Positions 1 through 11,298 of a stretch of 64,000 nucleotides of DNA are shown piece after piece. The notes under the pieces are model-generated. The model had not been told where the DNA came from. It made no database searches and worked only from the letters and a program-made list of their open reading frames with translations. A program made the position numbers and the translations under genes. The stretch's first letter is position 1, and each line of letters opens with the position of its first letter. This DNA comes from Balanoglossus misakiensis (lineage: Eukaryota > Hemichordata): NCBI GenBank assembly GCA_040954595.2, contig CM082585.2, positions 9,238,001 through 9,302,000 on the forward strand, in the 5' to 3' direction.

Positions 1-783
1 ATAGACTGGATGATTCATGTAGCGTTGGCACTCTTTATGTTGAATCGCAAAGAGTTCCGACATTGCTGCTTTCAGTCTAAGGATACAAATCGTGCGTGTT
101 TTGTTTGTTGTTTATGTGTCTGAACCCATTCATGCAATGTAGACAAGATCAGTCTCCATCACAATAAATAGATTTAACTATCACAAACATTTCAGAATCC
201 ATACAGGTAATTGCATACTCATTTGAAGTGGTCCCTGTAACTACAGATCTTTCTAATACTGCCAGGTTTGCAGTGTTAATTTTGATTCATTCATATCCCC
301 TGCACCAAAAGATCCCATACGCATGCGTATGTTCACTCCTTCAATCTCCCCACCCTTCACTCATAGTTAATTAATTAAACCCCTCCATACATGTATATTG
401 GTTGACCCTGTTGTTTTGCTACAATGTACCCATGTCCAAGGGTATGGAGTGTATTTCCTCATTCTCCAGTTGAACTTTATTGTTTGCAGTGATTTGACCT
501 AGGTACAGGGACACACTTTGTTCATGATGTCAAAAAAATAATGTCAAAAGTGAACATTATAGCCCCTTTAATGCTTAACGTCCAAATAAAGCCATTTTCA
601 TCTGGTGTCACACACATCTCATTCATAAGTGCAGATGGCCTTCACTTTGATCAATATCAAGTGTGAACTTTTCTGACTGATGAGTATAGGATAAATGATA
701 CAAATGTAATCCCGCTTTGCTACGTGTTCAACATTGCTTCTCATCAAGACTGACTTTCTGTGTGACATGACATTTCATCACAG
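1..783 (+). other. Probable intron of the left-edge gene A
   Basis: No extended reading frame is visible here. The stretch ends in an acceptor (TCATCACAG) directly before the open exon at 784. An 11-nt candidate microexon at 196-206 has a TTTCAG acceptor and a CAG|GTAATT donor, and its phase fits the next exon. The rest is AT-rich noncoding sequence with one TACATGTA palindrome at 388-395. Confidence 0.5.
196..206 (+). other. Candidate 11-nt microexon of gene A
   Basis: The eleven bases AATCCATACAG sit between a good acceptor (ACATTTCAG) and a good donor (GTAATT). If spliced to the exon at 784, the trailing G completes a Gly codon and the exon reads Ile-His-Thr, so phase is compatible. Such short matches can arise by chance. 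Confidence 0.2.
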
Positions 784-2315
784 GTTATCTTCCTCCGTAT
801 GGGAGTGAGGCATCAAGTTCAAGTTCAAGCACTCCAGGAGACATGACCCCGCCCAAGGAGAAGGAGAGAGATACCCTGCCGCCTGCCGTCAACAAGAGTT
901 CCGTCCCGCTGACCCTGAAGGAAATCAACGAGATAATAGACGTGGAGACAGAAAGCAAACTTAAAAAGGACATCCTGCCTGGTCGACCCAAACCAGCATG
1001 GGATGGAGCTGAGCGGGGTGCGGCCGGGGATGGTCTGTACGGAGCCCCCACCCCAAACAGCAGCAGAGAAGCAATCTACGCCGAAGTCAACGCTGTCTTG
1101 ACGCCAAAGAGGGTCACCTTGCAGCCTCCGGAAGACAAAACAAACTCGCTCTCCCAGCATGAACTGAAACGGCATTTGGGATCGGAAGCAGCGTGTGTGA
1201 TTTGTAATAACTCTCACGGAGAGGATAACGGGACTGCCGCCGGGAGAGACCACTCTGGTGGTAGGGGAGATGCTGAGGGCTCACACAGAGCGGTCTATGG
1301 CAGCTCAGTTCAGCACAGCATGAGTATAACAGGTAAGTACGAAAAGGCAGTAATGTCTCAAGCCAACCTGATACACCAGCTTTACAACTTCAAGTTATCA
1401 AGAAAACTTTATATCTAAAACCCAAAGAAATGAAATAGTCTGACATGTTTTCTACTTTGATCAATTGATACGCTAGGTACAAAAGTTGGCCTTGCAAGCC
1501 CAGGCAGACCCAAACCTGCACCCAGGAGAGTCACGTTTGGCGACAAATTAGCCTCACGGCTGAACACTCAATACTACATGGACAGCAGGCAGGAAGTTCA
1601 GCAACCAGTTCCGAAAGAGGAGGAACCGCAGCAAGAAGTTAAAAAGGAAGAAAGTGTGGGAGGTGATGCGGAAAGGACAGAGAAAGAAGGGGAGACGGTT
1701 GCCTCGGAGATGCCCACAACTGTTGAAAACGATCCGGTTGTTAGTGAGGTTGCAGGAATGCAGAACGAGGATGATACTGGAGCCGCTGCTGATGATGAAG
1801 GGGATGTTGTTGCCAAGGAAACCGATGATGCTGGAGATGAGAACGGAGGCATGGATGACACTGCTGAGGCTGATGGAGTTGCCGGGAATGAGAACTTGGA
1901 AGAGAGTGCGGGTGACGATGTTGTTCTAGAAGGGGCTGGTGCAACGGAGGAGGAGGGGGATAGAGAGGAGGGGCTCCCGGCTGAGGAGGAGGAGGAGGAG
2001 CAAAATGTGCCGGACACGGGAAGGACTGAGAGCGATATGCCGGATACACAGCGGAGCGACATGGAGGAGACGCCAAGGAGCGAGGCTGATGTGGTGGGTA
2101 GGATTTCCGTGTCGGTCGTCTTGAAGGACAAAGATGACGAGAGTAACAGTCAGATTATCGTTGAAGAACCGGAGACTGGGAAAGCTGATGTGGAGGAGGA
2201 GGAGGAAGAAACGTCACGGAATGCGGCTGATGGAGTCAATGAACGGAATTCTCGGAATGATGGTGATGCCGTCCAAGAGGAAATGGCTGTAGAAAATACA
2301 GACAATGCTGAGTAG
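784..2315 (+). CDS. Gene A (3' part): unrecognised protein with acidic C-terminus and RVxF-type motif
   Basis: Two exons, 784-1332 and 1477-2315, join in phase 1 (donor ACAG|GTAAGT, acceptor GATACGCTAG) and end at TAG 2313-2315. They encode about 461 C-terminal residues; the start lies left of the window. The first exon is Ser/Pro- and charge-rich with a possible short helix (LKEINEIIDVE). The second opens with a Pro/Arg/Lys stretch containing RRVTF (1524-1538), which fits the RVxF docking motif for protein phosphatase 1, followed by GDKLASRLN. About 230 residues then follow dominated by Glu, Asp, Gly and Val, including Glu runs, and look intrinsically disordered. No enzyme domain or membrane segment is visible. 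I do not recognise the family, and PP1 binding is inferred from one short motif. It is co-oriented with the calmodulin-like array, but nothing ties it to that array functionally. Confidence 0.8.
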
Positions 2316-3900
2316 ATAGTTTTAAGACTGCAGAGATACTACATAATTGACTTTCATTTATTTTGTAGATTGGTATGAAAATTACACAATCACTTTTGTG
2401 TAGGGAACAGGTACGCATAGTCCCGAATAATGTATTGCACACTGGCTGCTGGCCATCAGATGCTGAAGCACAATATAGTATGCATGGATAAATTATGTAC
2501 TGGTACATAAGAATACACTTACAATTTTTGTAACCAGAGTCTCTGGTTTGGCACATGCACATAAGGCGGTCGTCGCCCATTAACTCTATTTGAGAAAAGA
2601 CAGTTTATGTCTTAATGTGTTTGAGATTTTAGAAGTGAAACCACATGTTTTATTATGGCAAAAAATGGGAAGTTTTTTAAACAAATAATCATTTTCAGAT
2701 CTCTCTGTGAGGGTAAAGCTTAGTGAATCTTTCATTTGATGCTTTCTGAAGAGTTGTGATTTTAGAATAGAAATCCTTACTGCACATACTTGTAAGCTTC
2801 AAGAACTGTTGTGGTGTTATATTATTATATTGTTTTGTATTATATTGTACATTGTATCATTTGTGCAAATTGTTAGACTAACACACAGTTAATGCTTTGA
2901 ACCCTAGATTCCCCTATGACAAGCTCATAGTTTTTAGTATGTGAGGTACAAATCGCTTTGGCCTCACATAAAACTGTGCTTTTGAATTTGAAAGGGGGAT
3001 TCTCCGTCCATTGGAATTAGAAATCCATTCTTGTGATAGTTTTGGATGATTTGCTTGAGTTTTTATACATGGTCATTTACAGGGCAAAGGGGACAGATAA
3101 GTTCAAAGGTCATAATCTGGTACTGCTCACATGTTGACGTCAAAGCTGTTTTCCCAGTGTATGTAGCTGTTAGCTGTTTTATTTTTATGAATATTTTTTT
3201 TCTTGTGATACCACAGTGTGCATATTTATATTTATGTTGCTCTCACATATTTAATGGTTCTTATGGCATTTTTCACTTGAGTTAAATATCTTGATAAAAT
3301 ATGCCTATTCCGTCCTATATTGTCTTGTGTGACATTTTACATGATAAAGCTATGTGTACAGTATTCCTATTACATTTCCCCATATTTTTTCTTTCTCATC
3401 ATTGCAACTGAACTCTCTTAGATGTGTTTCAAGATGCATAAATGTTGATTTTTATTAACAGTTACTACTTTCAAGAGAAAAATTTAATATTTTAAAACAA
3501 TAATACGCATAACTTGCTTACTTTGTTCATATTTTTTACCACGTTGTGCATAATATTCACGAAGACACTTAATTTGGTGTGAATGTAAATACATGTTTTC
3601 GTTAATTGTAACAAATTGGGAAATTTACCCATCCAAAGCTGCTAACCTGAGTGAAAAACTGTCAAGTTTTACGAGCGCCATCTCTGGCAGGGGTGGTGAT
3701 ACTTTTGTTTTTATAGCGTTGTTTTGTTTTGTTTGTGTGTGTGCTAGAATTATGCTACTACTATGCAGCATTAAATGAAAATACAAGATTATCAACTGCT
3801 TGTGTGTATAGTGTATATTTTGCTCAAATAAACAATTTGAAATTTATTTATTATGTTTCCGTTTGCTGCTTGGCTTTGAATAAAATATGATTTAAAAGCA
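2316..3900 (+). other. 3' UTR of gene A
   Basis: AT-rich, with no credible coding. It ends near two AATAAA hexamers at 3827-3832 and 3879-3884, the likely polyadenylation signals. A TGACGTCA palindrome lies at 3135-3142. Confidence 0.55.
3827..3884 (+). terminator. Polyadenylation signals of gene A
   Basis: AATAAA occurs at 3827-3832 and 3879-3884, about 1.5 kb after the gene A stop codon and before any feature of the next gene. Confidence 0.5.
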
Positions 3901-4169
3901 ACTTAATGACTGATGATTTTTATCAATTTGTCTCTGAGTGAACTTTTCTACCCAGAACTGCTGGAACTCTCATTACAAATGCTAATCCCTGATTGGCTGT
4001 TTCCTGCATGAACACAGGTGGACTGCAGGCTATCATACATATTGATTTATTCAAATCATTACCTATGTTGTTTACTATCAGTTGTCTGTGATTGGTCACA
4101 GAAATTTTTTTCGAGTATCCCTCTCTCCTTGAATTTTAGAAAACATTGCATTCAAGTATAGAGAGGCCC

Positions 4170-4322
4170 TTGCCAACTTTGGTGATTTTGGACATTTTTC
4201 ATGGGTTATAGACCATGAAAAATGTCCAAAAATGACAAAATCACCAAAGTTGGCAAAGTCGTGAATTTGGCATTTTTTGACAATTTTCATGAGCTATAAC
4301 CCATGAAAAATGTCAAAAAATG
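4170..4322. repeat. Two adjacent imperfect foldback repeats
   Basis: Arm 4170-4204 pairs with 4213-4256; the right arm carries an 8-nt insertion and the loop is 8 nt. A second palindrome pairs 4271-4290 with 4302-4322. Both share the words CATTTTTCATGG and GGGTTATAG or their complements, so they look like tandem copies of one unit. I see no clear target-site duplication. Confidence 0.7.
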
Positions 4323-4400
4323 ACGTGGCCGTAATCCCGAGCGAAAGGGGCAGCGGTGACGTCAAATGAAACTAGAAAGGGGTAATGAGTAACGGGAACC

Positions 4401-4436
4401 ATGGAGGTACTAGTAACTAACTCTAGTACCTCCATG
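4401..4436. mobile_element. 36-bp hairpin flanked by 8-bp direct repeats
   Basis: CATGGAGGTACTAG at 4400-4413 is perfectly complementary to 4423-4436, with a 9-nt loop. The hairpin is flanked by CGGGAACC at 4393-4400 and again at 4437-4444. An 8-bp duplication around an inverted repeat resembles the footprint of a hAT-type insertion, but the unit is extremely short, so this is tentative. Confidence 0.4.
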
Positions 4437-4931
4437 CGGGAACCTACCTCGTATTGGAACTGGAAACGTGTTTGCTAAGTGGACGCACCTTCCAAACGAT
4501 GTCGTTTCCACTCGTCTGAGTCGACAACTCTGGTCCCGGTGGAATATCCTTGCACTTTTAGGGAGGACATCGCGTTTCTAAATGTACAGCGACGTCTTTC
4601 ATCACTCAACACTTCGTGTTTCGCCAGGAACTGGCATGGAAGGTGACCATCACATGGCGTTGTTGTTTTCGTGTAACCTCTGACCTTTACACGATAGCTT
4701 GGCGTCAGGGGGCGCTGTCACGAGATTGCGAAACACTTCTCCTGGAATCAGTCACCTGGTTTTAAATGTCTTCTTCTGTGTTTATTGCTGTCAAAGAATT
4801 GGTAGAAAGCCCAAAGAAGGGCATTGGTTTATTAGAAGTGGTTAAATTTCAATCAGAGCTGCTTCACTAAAAATCATTTAAGTAACCCTACCCCATCATT
4901 CCATCACACCACCACGTACCACCATCACCCT

Positions 4932-4966
4932 ACCCTACCACCACCACCACCACCACCACCACCATC
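4932..4966 (+). repeat. (CAC)n microsatellite
   Basis: A run of CAC triplets, slightly interrupted, within a CA/CC-rich stretch. Confidence 0.85.
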
Positions 4967-5005
4967 ACAATCACCACCGCTACCGGGCGTAGTCTTCAAA
5001 GGATC

Positions 5006-5101
5006 CAATCTGATTAAAATCAGATGTAGGGAACGGCGACTTGGTTTTTTTTTATAAAAAAAACAAGTCGCCGTTCCCTACATCTGATTTTAATCAGATT
5101 G
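5006..5101. mobile_element. 96-bp perfect foldback (MITE-like) with 9-bp duplication
   Basis: The left arm 5006-5043 (starting CAATCTGATT) is a perfect 38-bp reverse complement of 5064-5101. The 20-nt T/A-rich loop is itself nearly self-complementary. The flanks are CAAAGGATC at 4997-5005 and 5102-5110, a 9-bp direct repeat that looks like a target-site duplication (Mutator-like length). The arms are still identical, so the insertion is young or the hairpin is maintained. Confidence 0.75.
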
Positions 5102-5243
5102 CAAAGGATCCTGATGCTTTAGTGTTTAACCACCAGTGTCCCCCTATTGCATTTATTGTCCCTACTATGCTGGTATCAACGTGTGCCTATTCACAAGATT
5201 AAACTATATGTACCAGCACTATCGCGTCACTGAACATACTGGT

Positions 5244-5251
5244 ATGCAAAT
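5244..5251 (+). promoter_or_regulatory. Octamer motif ATGCAAAT upstream of gene B
   Basis: A perfect POU-type octamer 67 bp from the gene B start codon. Genes C and D have one within 200 bp of their starts as well. Function is inferred. Confidence 0.3.
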
Positions 5252-5317
5252 TCTTTCTCGCGTTGCGCGCGGTAGGCCTACGCAGATTGAGTCGAAGCAA
5301 GTGAACTTTCTTTTCCC

Positions 5318-6872
5318 ATGGCTATGGATAGACGAGAAGGCGTTTCCAGCGCGGTTGAGGTAAGCTTTTTTTTTTGGGGGGGGGGGGGGGGGCGTTCGGT
5401 CCGGATTGAAGAAAAGCAGGGTGTGGTCTCCGAGCAGAAAGTTTTGAAGTGCATCATCGTGACTGGACCTACACAAACGTCTCTTTCCATGAAAACCTCG
5501 CGACCTTGTTTCTTGCATCGTACTTTTAAGGCTTTTTACCTCATTCCTACAAATCGTCACAACATTTTCGACGATGATAACATAACAGAGAGACTGAATA
5601 CACGGTTTCCGAACGCTTCCTTTACAATGCCGGGACAGACGGCCCGCCAACTTGAAGTTAGTCACTGAGTTTCATGTCTTAAAGAACCTGACGTCCGAGT
5701 AACTGTATTAGAGAGTGACCGTGATTAATTACGTAAGAAAGCCACTCTCTTTCTTTAGGCGTAACCAGTCTCTATTGTAACCCCCTTTCCTCGGAAGAAT
5801 AAAGCTGTGATTTTCGAATGAGTGAATTAGTTTGCCCTACGACTCAAAAGTTTACTTTTACTACTGTTACTGGTATCACCATGTGACGTTGCATTTTCCG
5901 TTACAGGCACCAAACTGTTTCACAGAAGAGCAAATATACTGTAAGTTCTTAACTCCTCCATTAATGATGAAAAATGAGGGTTCTGCTATTTACGTGTTTT
6001 TGTATGTACATGTATGTGCTTGTACATGTCTTTCTAAATTGCAATCATCTAGGCCTATATTTCTGCAGCATTTAGAGAGGCGTTTCTTGGCTATGACCGA
6101 TTCGGAGACGGCCGGGTGAGGGTAAAGGAACTCGGAAAAATTCTGAAGGCTTGCGGAGAGAATCCATCGATGGAAGAACTACATCAATTATGGAATGAAG
6201 CCTCAGTTGATGGTATGGCGTCGCTGAACTTCTTGTAGCAAACTGGCAATAAACCTTTTGGGGCATGTGCAGCGCTACCAACGTCATAAAAATAGAATAC
6301 TTTTCCAGAAAACACGAAGACTTTCTGATTTTGAAAGTTTGTGACGATTATGATAAAAATGAGTTGGTTATAAAACAAGCATGGTATGTAGTATTCATGA
6401 ATGTTTGATTTATAATCTACATATGGCAGGCAAAAAGACGATAGATTTCGCAGACTTCCTCAACATCATGGCCAAGAGATTGGTTTTTGACCCGGAGGGC
6501 GACATCAAAGCGGCCTTCCGTACGTTCGACGTCAAGGCTACAGGGTTTATCGACGGTTTTGAACTCAGACATGTTTTGGAGAATTTGCACGAAGTGGATA
6601 TATCTTCCCAGGAAATCGGTGAACTCATTGAAGACATCGATCTGAATAAAGATGGCCGTATCAATTATGGAGGTAATACTTTCGATCAATGAGTATGTGT
6701 ATGTACAAGTGAGAGCACGTGAGATCAGTTGGTATCTGTCTGTCTGTCTGTTTTCTGACGGCGACGATGACGTCACTTAACGCCATCTCCCCTTTGATCC
6801 GCAGAATTTCTCAACGTCATGAAAACAGCAGAAGACTTCGAAACGGTTGGGCGCCTTAAGAGAAAGAAGTGA
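5318..6872 (+). CDS. Gene B: calmodulin-like protein with one canonical EF-hand
   Basis: Exons 5318-5359, 5907-5940, 6069-6212 (144 nt), 6430-6672 (243 nt) and 6805-6872 join with consistent phases (0,1,1,1) and GT-AG sites to give 176 residues. The four 12-residue loops fall at about 35-46, 71-82, 108-119 and 144-155. Loop 1 (DRFGDGRVRVKE) has Phe at position 3. Loop 2 begins with Ser, has Lys at positions 5 and 6 and ends in Asp. Loop 3 (DVKATGFIDGFE) has Lys at 3 and Thr at 5. Loop 4 (DLNKDGRINYGE) is canonical. Most calmodulin target-binding Met positions are replaced. The N-terminus is 15 residues longer than calmodulin's, and the C-terminus ends in a basic tail, GRLKRKK. It is probably a cytosolic or nuclear EF-hand protein with weak or partial Ca2+ response. 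The start at 5318 was chosen because it is the first ATG of the open exon; a second ATG two codons on is possible. Confidence 0.9.
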
Positions 6873-6893
6873 GGGCGGTAGACACAACGACGC

Positions 6894-7077
6894 AATAAAA
6901 AATGGACGCATGATTAATCTCCCTAAATCATCGAAAGTTCCTGGGTTATAAAAGAAAGGAGAAATAACTAAGTATCGATCGAGAACTGGGGCGAATATTT
7001 TCTGTGCATACACACAGGCACTTGAGGTGGACGCACACATTTGTGAAGTCGTCCCAATGTAAATAGTTTGTAATAAA
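6894..7077 (+). terminator. Polyadenylation signals of gene B
   Basis: AATAAA occurs at 6894-6899, 22 nt after the stop codon, and at 7072-7077. The second is followed by a T-rich stretch and is the likelier main site. Confidence 0.55.
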
Positions 7078-7675
7078 GAGTATTTTTTTATAGTTGAATA
7101 CAACATCTTTTGACAACTGGTACATATGTATATTGATCCATTGTTTTGTTGTTATTGTTGAAAAGATTCAACTGCTGGCATTTTAATGATCGATTTCCAC
7201 TTGGGCTTTCGTTATAGTACGCCCACAAACTTTTATCGCCCTCTTTAGTCGATCTCCATAGCTGTCGTTGTCCAGCAACCCTGGCGCGCCCCGGTTACTC
7301 AGATCAGAAACTGTCAGGCCTCTATAACAGTAACTGTGTTAAGTGGGACACTTTCCTAAAGACAGAGAGAGAGGGGGGAGGGGAGGCTTTCCTTAAGTTC
7401 TGTCCCCGAGATGCAAACTACTTTAAACGGAGACCTTCTTTGCTTGCATGTTATTTCTCATTCAATTTCTTCTAACACCATCTGGCTTAATCCGAAGCTT
7501 TTAACCCTACAGTGACCCCAGCCTGCTCTCGCAAAAACAAAGCAGCTCAGATCCGTAATTCATGAATACTATCCATTTGTTCATTTGTTTAATCATTATC
7601 TATTGGTTCAGAACTGGTGAAAGCTCAACAGTAGCACCTGGTCACGAATCGGTTGCGTGCAGAAACGACATTTGG

Positions 7676-8050
7676 TAGTCTGGTTCCCTGCCCCAATCCC
7701 ACCGCTGGCTGCGCTACGCTAAAGGGAAAGGGGTCAGGTACGGCCCGATTTCACACCCAGAAACCTGGGTGTGAAACAAGATGGATGCCTCCAATGTCCG
7801 TATGCCAGTCAAGATTCATCCAGGCAGTTTATTTTGTTTCGTTTGTTGTAAAGTTGGAAATCGAATGATAAACATTCATGGAGGTGAAGGAGAGAACGGG
7901 AAATGAGTATCTTACAACAACTTATCAATTTAACAACTTAATTTTCGTATGTATTGACCAATGAGAGCCATGTTTACAATAGGCCGTGCCTGACCCTTTC
8001 CCTTTAGCGTAGCGCAGCCAGCGGTGGGATTGGGGCAGGGAACCAGACTA
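7676..8050. mobile_element. 375-bp MITE with about 70-bp terminal inverted repeats
   Basis: 7676-7745 and 7982-8050 are inverted copies differing by one indel and one substitution; both termini read TAGTCTGGTTCCCTGCCCC inward. The element is bounded by GACATTTGG at 7667-7675 and 8051-8059, a perfect 9-bp target-site duplication. It has no transposase frame, so it is non-autonomous; the TSD length suggests a Mutator-like source. Next to the left repeat lies a second palindrome (TTTCACACCCAG and its complement CTGGGTGTGAAA). Confidence 0.85.
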
Positions 8051-11000
8051 GACATTTGGCAGCTGTAGAGGTAATAAACATCGAACAAACGAACACAAGC
8101 TTGTATATGATAAAATTTATATCTTGACCCCAGTGTCCGTATCAAATATGATTGATGGGAAGACCAAAATGGATGAGCAAATTCTACGTGGCATCTGACA
8201 AAGGAGACGAATGATGTTTCCTAAACGCCAATACAATTAAAATATTTGCCAGTTTGCTTTATAAAATCCAAGCATTTCAAAAGCCCTAGCAAAAACAATA
8301 TTCTTCGTCTGTGTACACCAATTGAAATTTACCAGTATCTTTCACAAAGTCTCTACGACTCAATTTACACGTTTACCAAATCTAATAATCAAAGTTGTAA
8401 GTTTGCCAAATCTATTAGTAAATGCTAAGGCATTGTGTTTCATAGAAAATGAAACAAGAACAGTTCTTTTATAGAAATTCAATGATAACTTCCACGTGTT
8501 TGTCCACTTGGTTGATGTTACGTTGAAATCCGCCACAACCAGACGCGCGGTAATGGACATAAATAATCTAGAGTCACCCGTTTACAAAATGAAATTTGCG
8601 GGGTTGAGACAGACGTTCAGACTAATCATTGATGTAACGCACAATAAGAAGGGGATCTGAAACACCTGATGAGACATGTCACCATGGCAACAGTCAGGCT
8701 GTTAAATGAAAGCCATCCTTTGCAATCTACATTTTGCTGGTTATATGTATATAGGTTGGGATGACCAGCTTAATACTTGGCATGAAGTGGAACAGGAAAT
8801 TGGTGGACATTAATTAATAATTAATTTATTAAAAGTTCTTGTGCTCACGAAAGCATGCAAGACATTAAGCTAAAATAAAGTCGAGTCCAATTTTCCCCAA
8901 GTGTCTTATTAAACAGTGTCTGTCGATTAATTTTACAGAAATGGACTTATGTATTTATGTATCAATTAATTAATTAACTAGATATACAGCTGCGAGTCTC
9001 ATTAATTAGCAGCGGGTCAAAACGTCACGCTTCGGCGCGGTGCCGTATGCATGTCTAACAGTTCCGTTCCGTTCCGTCTCGGTCGACCGGGGATTTCCTT
9101 CGAGTGCGAGAACAGTGCTGACTCGACATTTTCCACAATATTTAAGAAACCCTAACTGAAAAAGTAGCACGGGAATACCCTGTTTTCACTCTGTGCTTGT
9201 TTTTTAGCATTCACTGATATACAAAATGACAAAAATGACAATATTCTAACTTTTGAATAGTCTACTGCCTTAAGACTCGGGGCGACGCACCCCATCCCCG
9301 GAGCAATGAACGCAGAAACGCCGGGGAGGGGGAATGCCAGATAGTGAGACTGGCACTCACATCCAGGACGAGTCCTTAGCCGATTGAAATTGATGGTATA
9401 CATGATTTGCGCGTGGCTTTATCAATTTTTAAAATATTAATCGTCACGCTCATCATTAAAGAGACGAGAACCCGTCTCCTTGTCACGGGCATGACGCTTT
9501 TGATCGACTGCACAATACGTGTACACACTACAGAGTTCGCAGGTAAGATGTGAATAAAAGCGCACGTCTGGTTCAACGTTCATTAGAAATTGAATTCTTC
9601 TCAAAGTAAACAAATGATAGGAGACTTCTTTTTTATGTAATAATACCCAGAGAACGTGATTGGCATTCTAACGATGAACTAAGCTTACTTCAGTTGTATT
9701 TTAATTTCGAAATATTGATCAACATTCTGAAGTAAAGCGCATTGAAAAGATTTCCGTGATTATCATTCAGGTTTAGAGTAAATCTATATTAATTATCAAT
9801 AAAAAGACAGGCGCTCTGGGATTTATGAAAAGCACAGAATCTAACCATGCTGCGGTACTGTTTCTATGTGGTCGATTTCTCTGAATAAATAATTTAGAAA
9901 AACCTTGTTATGTCATTCGATACAGCTCAACGGCTCGATGGAGAGTTACCCTTATTGGCTTTCATTGCACAAAGGTTAATTTGCTTGATTTATTCATTTT
10001 ATTCGTTCGCGGTTATTTATTTGCTTTGGTAAGTGTTTACGTTTTGCGGAGTCTCAGTCTAAACTGAGCTGACTTCTGCGTCAAAGGAAGGAGAAACAGC
10101 CAATTTCGGAGACACCCACACATTGCCACACGCTAAGTAATGCCTCCGGAAAGAAACTAAACATTTACAGTACGAGTGTACGGTCCGAGTGCATGGCTTG
10201 TGTCGATTCACACACTGAGTATAATTTGATGGTTTTGATAGCATATTAAATAAATGACACGTTTATTTATGTCTACTTACAAATAAGTTTACGTGTTCTT
10301 GTATATACCACACTATATTTTATTATATTTTTCGCGTAGATGGCATTGCGTTAGCCGGGGATCTAAATTTCAATAAAATGTGTGACATTGATGAAGTAGG
10401 CACATTTTAACGATCGTGAATTATACATGCGTCCCTGGGTGCCACCGTCAAATTTGCATAGTGCACCGTGGCAATCCAATTAAAAGATTTTTTTACTCAA
10501 TCTAATAGTGTATTTTTTGTTGAATCCGTAATTGTCAGTTCAATGTTTTCGGACACAGTGTAATAAAAGTGAATGCGCATTAGCCAAATGCGTTTGGTTA
10601 CGCAACGCTTTAGACAAAATATGCATAATGCATTGTATTTATACTGCTTTCTGATAAATTATGGAATATTTAATTTTTCACACTCTGCTGGGTGGATTGG
10701 ATCCTGGCTGTTTTGGATTTTTTTAAAAATTAAAACTGCAACGGAATCCACTATAATCATTGTCGAAAACCACAAGCCTCTTTGCGGCAACAAATATGTG
10801 CGTTATCATTTTTGGCGGAGCTGAAATGACGTTCTTGCTTGCGAGAAGGAGACTATTATTGATTTTTGTCAGACTATGACAGAGTTTCCTGCTATAAGAT
10901 TACATGTGATTTACAGTTCGTATTTACTTTGGGATATATCTTGCTTTCTCGCTAAACTCTCGGCCACAAAACGTAAATGCTGGTTTAATTTGGAAGTAGG

Positions 11001-11220
11001 GCGCATGCCCTGACTGACACAACATGGGCTGAAACTGGAGCCCGTGTGATTCCGGTAGAGTCGGCTTGTATATTTGTCAGTAAAATTGCGTCTGAACTCT
11101 GAACTTTGTGAGAAGACAGGAAATTTCCTAAGGGAATCGGTGAAACCATAATGGGGTTTTATTCTGTTCCTTAAGTTTCACGCACTTACTTTCCCCCGTG
11201 CATTTTACAATGAGTGGCCG

Positions 11221-11229
11221 TATATAAAT
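11221..11229 (+). promoter_or_regulatory. TATA-like box
   Basis: TATATAAAT in a CpG-containing stretch about 1.1 kb upstream of the gene C start codon. It could serve a transcript with a long or spliced leader; there is no direct support. Confidence 0.25.
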
Positions 11230-11263
11230 GCGGTACCTCAAGATGACACGATTTTGCGTCGCC

Positions 11264-11298
11264 GTCTACCCCCCCCCCCCCCCCCCCCGCGGGTAGAC
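11264..11298. repeat. 20-C homopolymer inside an inverted repeat
   Basis: GTCTACCC (11264-11271) and GGGTAGAC (11291-11298) flank a run of 20 C (11269-11288). The arms can pair across the tract, and the C run (G on the other strand) could form i-motif or G-quadruplex structures. Confidence 0.7.

Larger units (their letters stand above)
3901..5317. other. Spacer between genes A and B, rich in foldback DNA
   Basis: No gene is visible. It holds several palindromes (4170-4256, 4271-4322, 4401-4436, 5006-5101), a (CAC)n microsatellite around 4935-4965 and a TGACGTCA at 4357-4364. The last 100 bp before gene B contains an octamer motif at 5244-5251 and is CpG-rich. Confidence 0.6.

Noticed and set aside
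1598-2131. Minus-strand Ser-rich frame opposite gene A
   Set aside because: It is the complement of the Glu/Asp codon-rich exon; repeated GAG/GAT codons on the plus strand create Ser/Leu frames on the other.
4932-4966. Regular CAC units considered as a CRISPR-like or coding repeat
   Set aside because: It is a simple trinucleotide microsatellite with no spacers; the same applies to the tracts at 28425 and 30982.
5219-5665. 148-codon minus-strand frame
   Set aside because: It runs antisense across gene B exon 1 and the G17 tract, whose translation gives a poly-Pro stretch. It has no splice or promoter support.
6230-6429. Reading the start of gene B exon 4 from an upstream ATG at 6381
   Set aside because: The frame crosses the acceptor ATATGGCAG; the phase and 243-nt length shared with the other genes show the exon begins at 6430.
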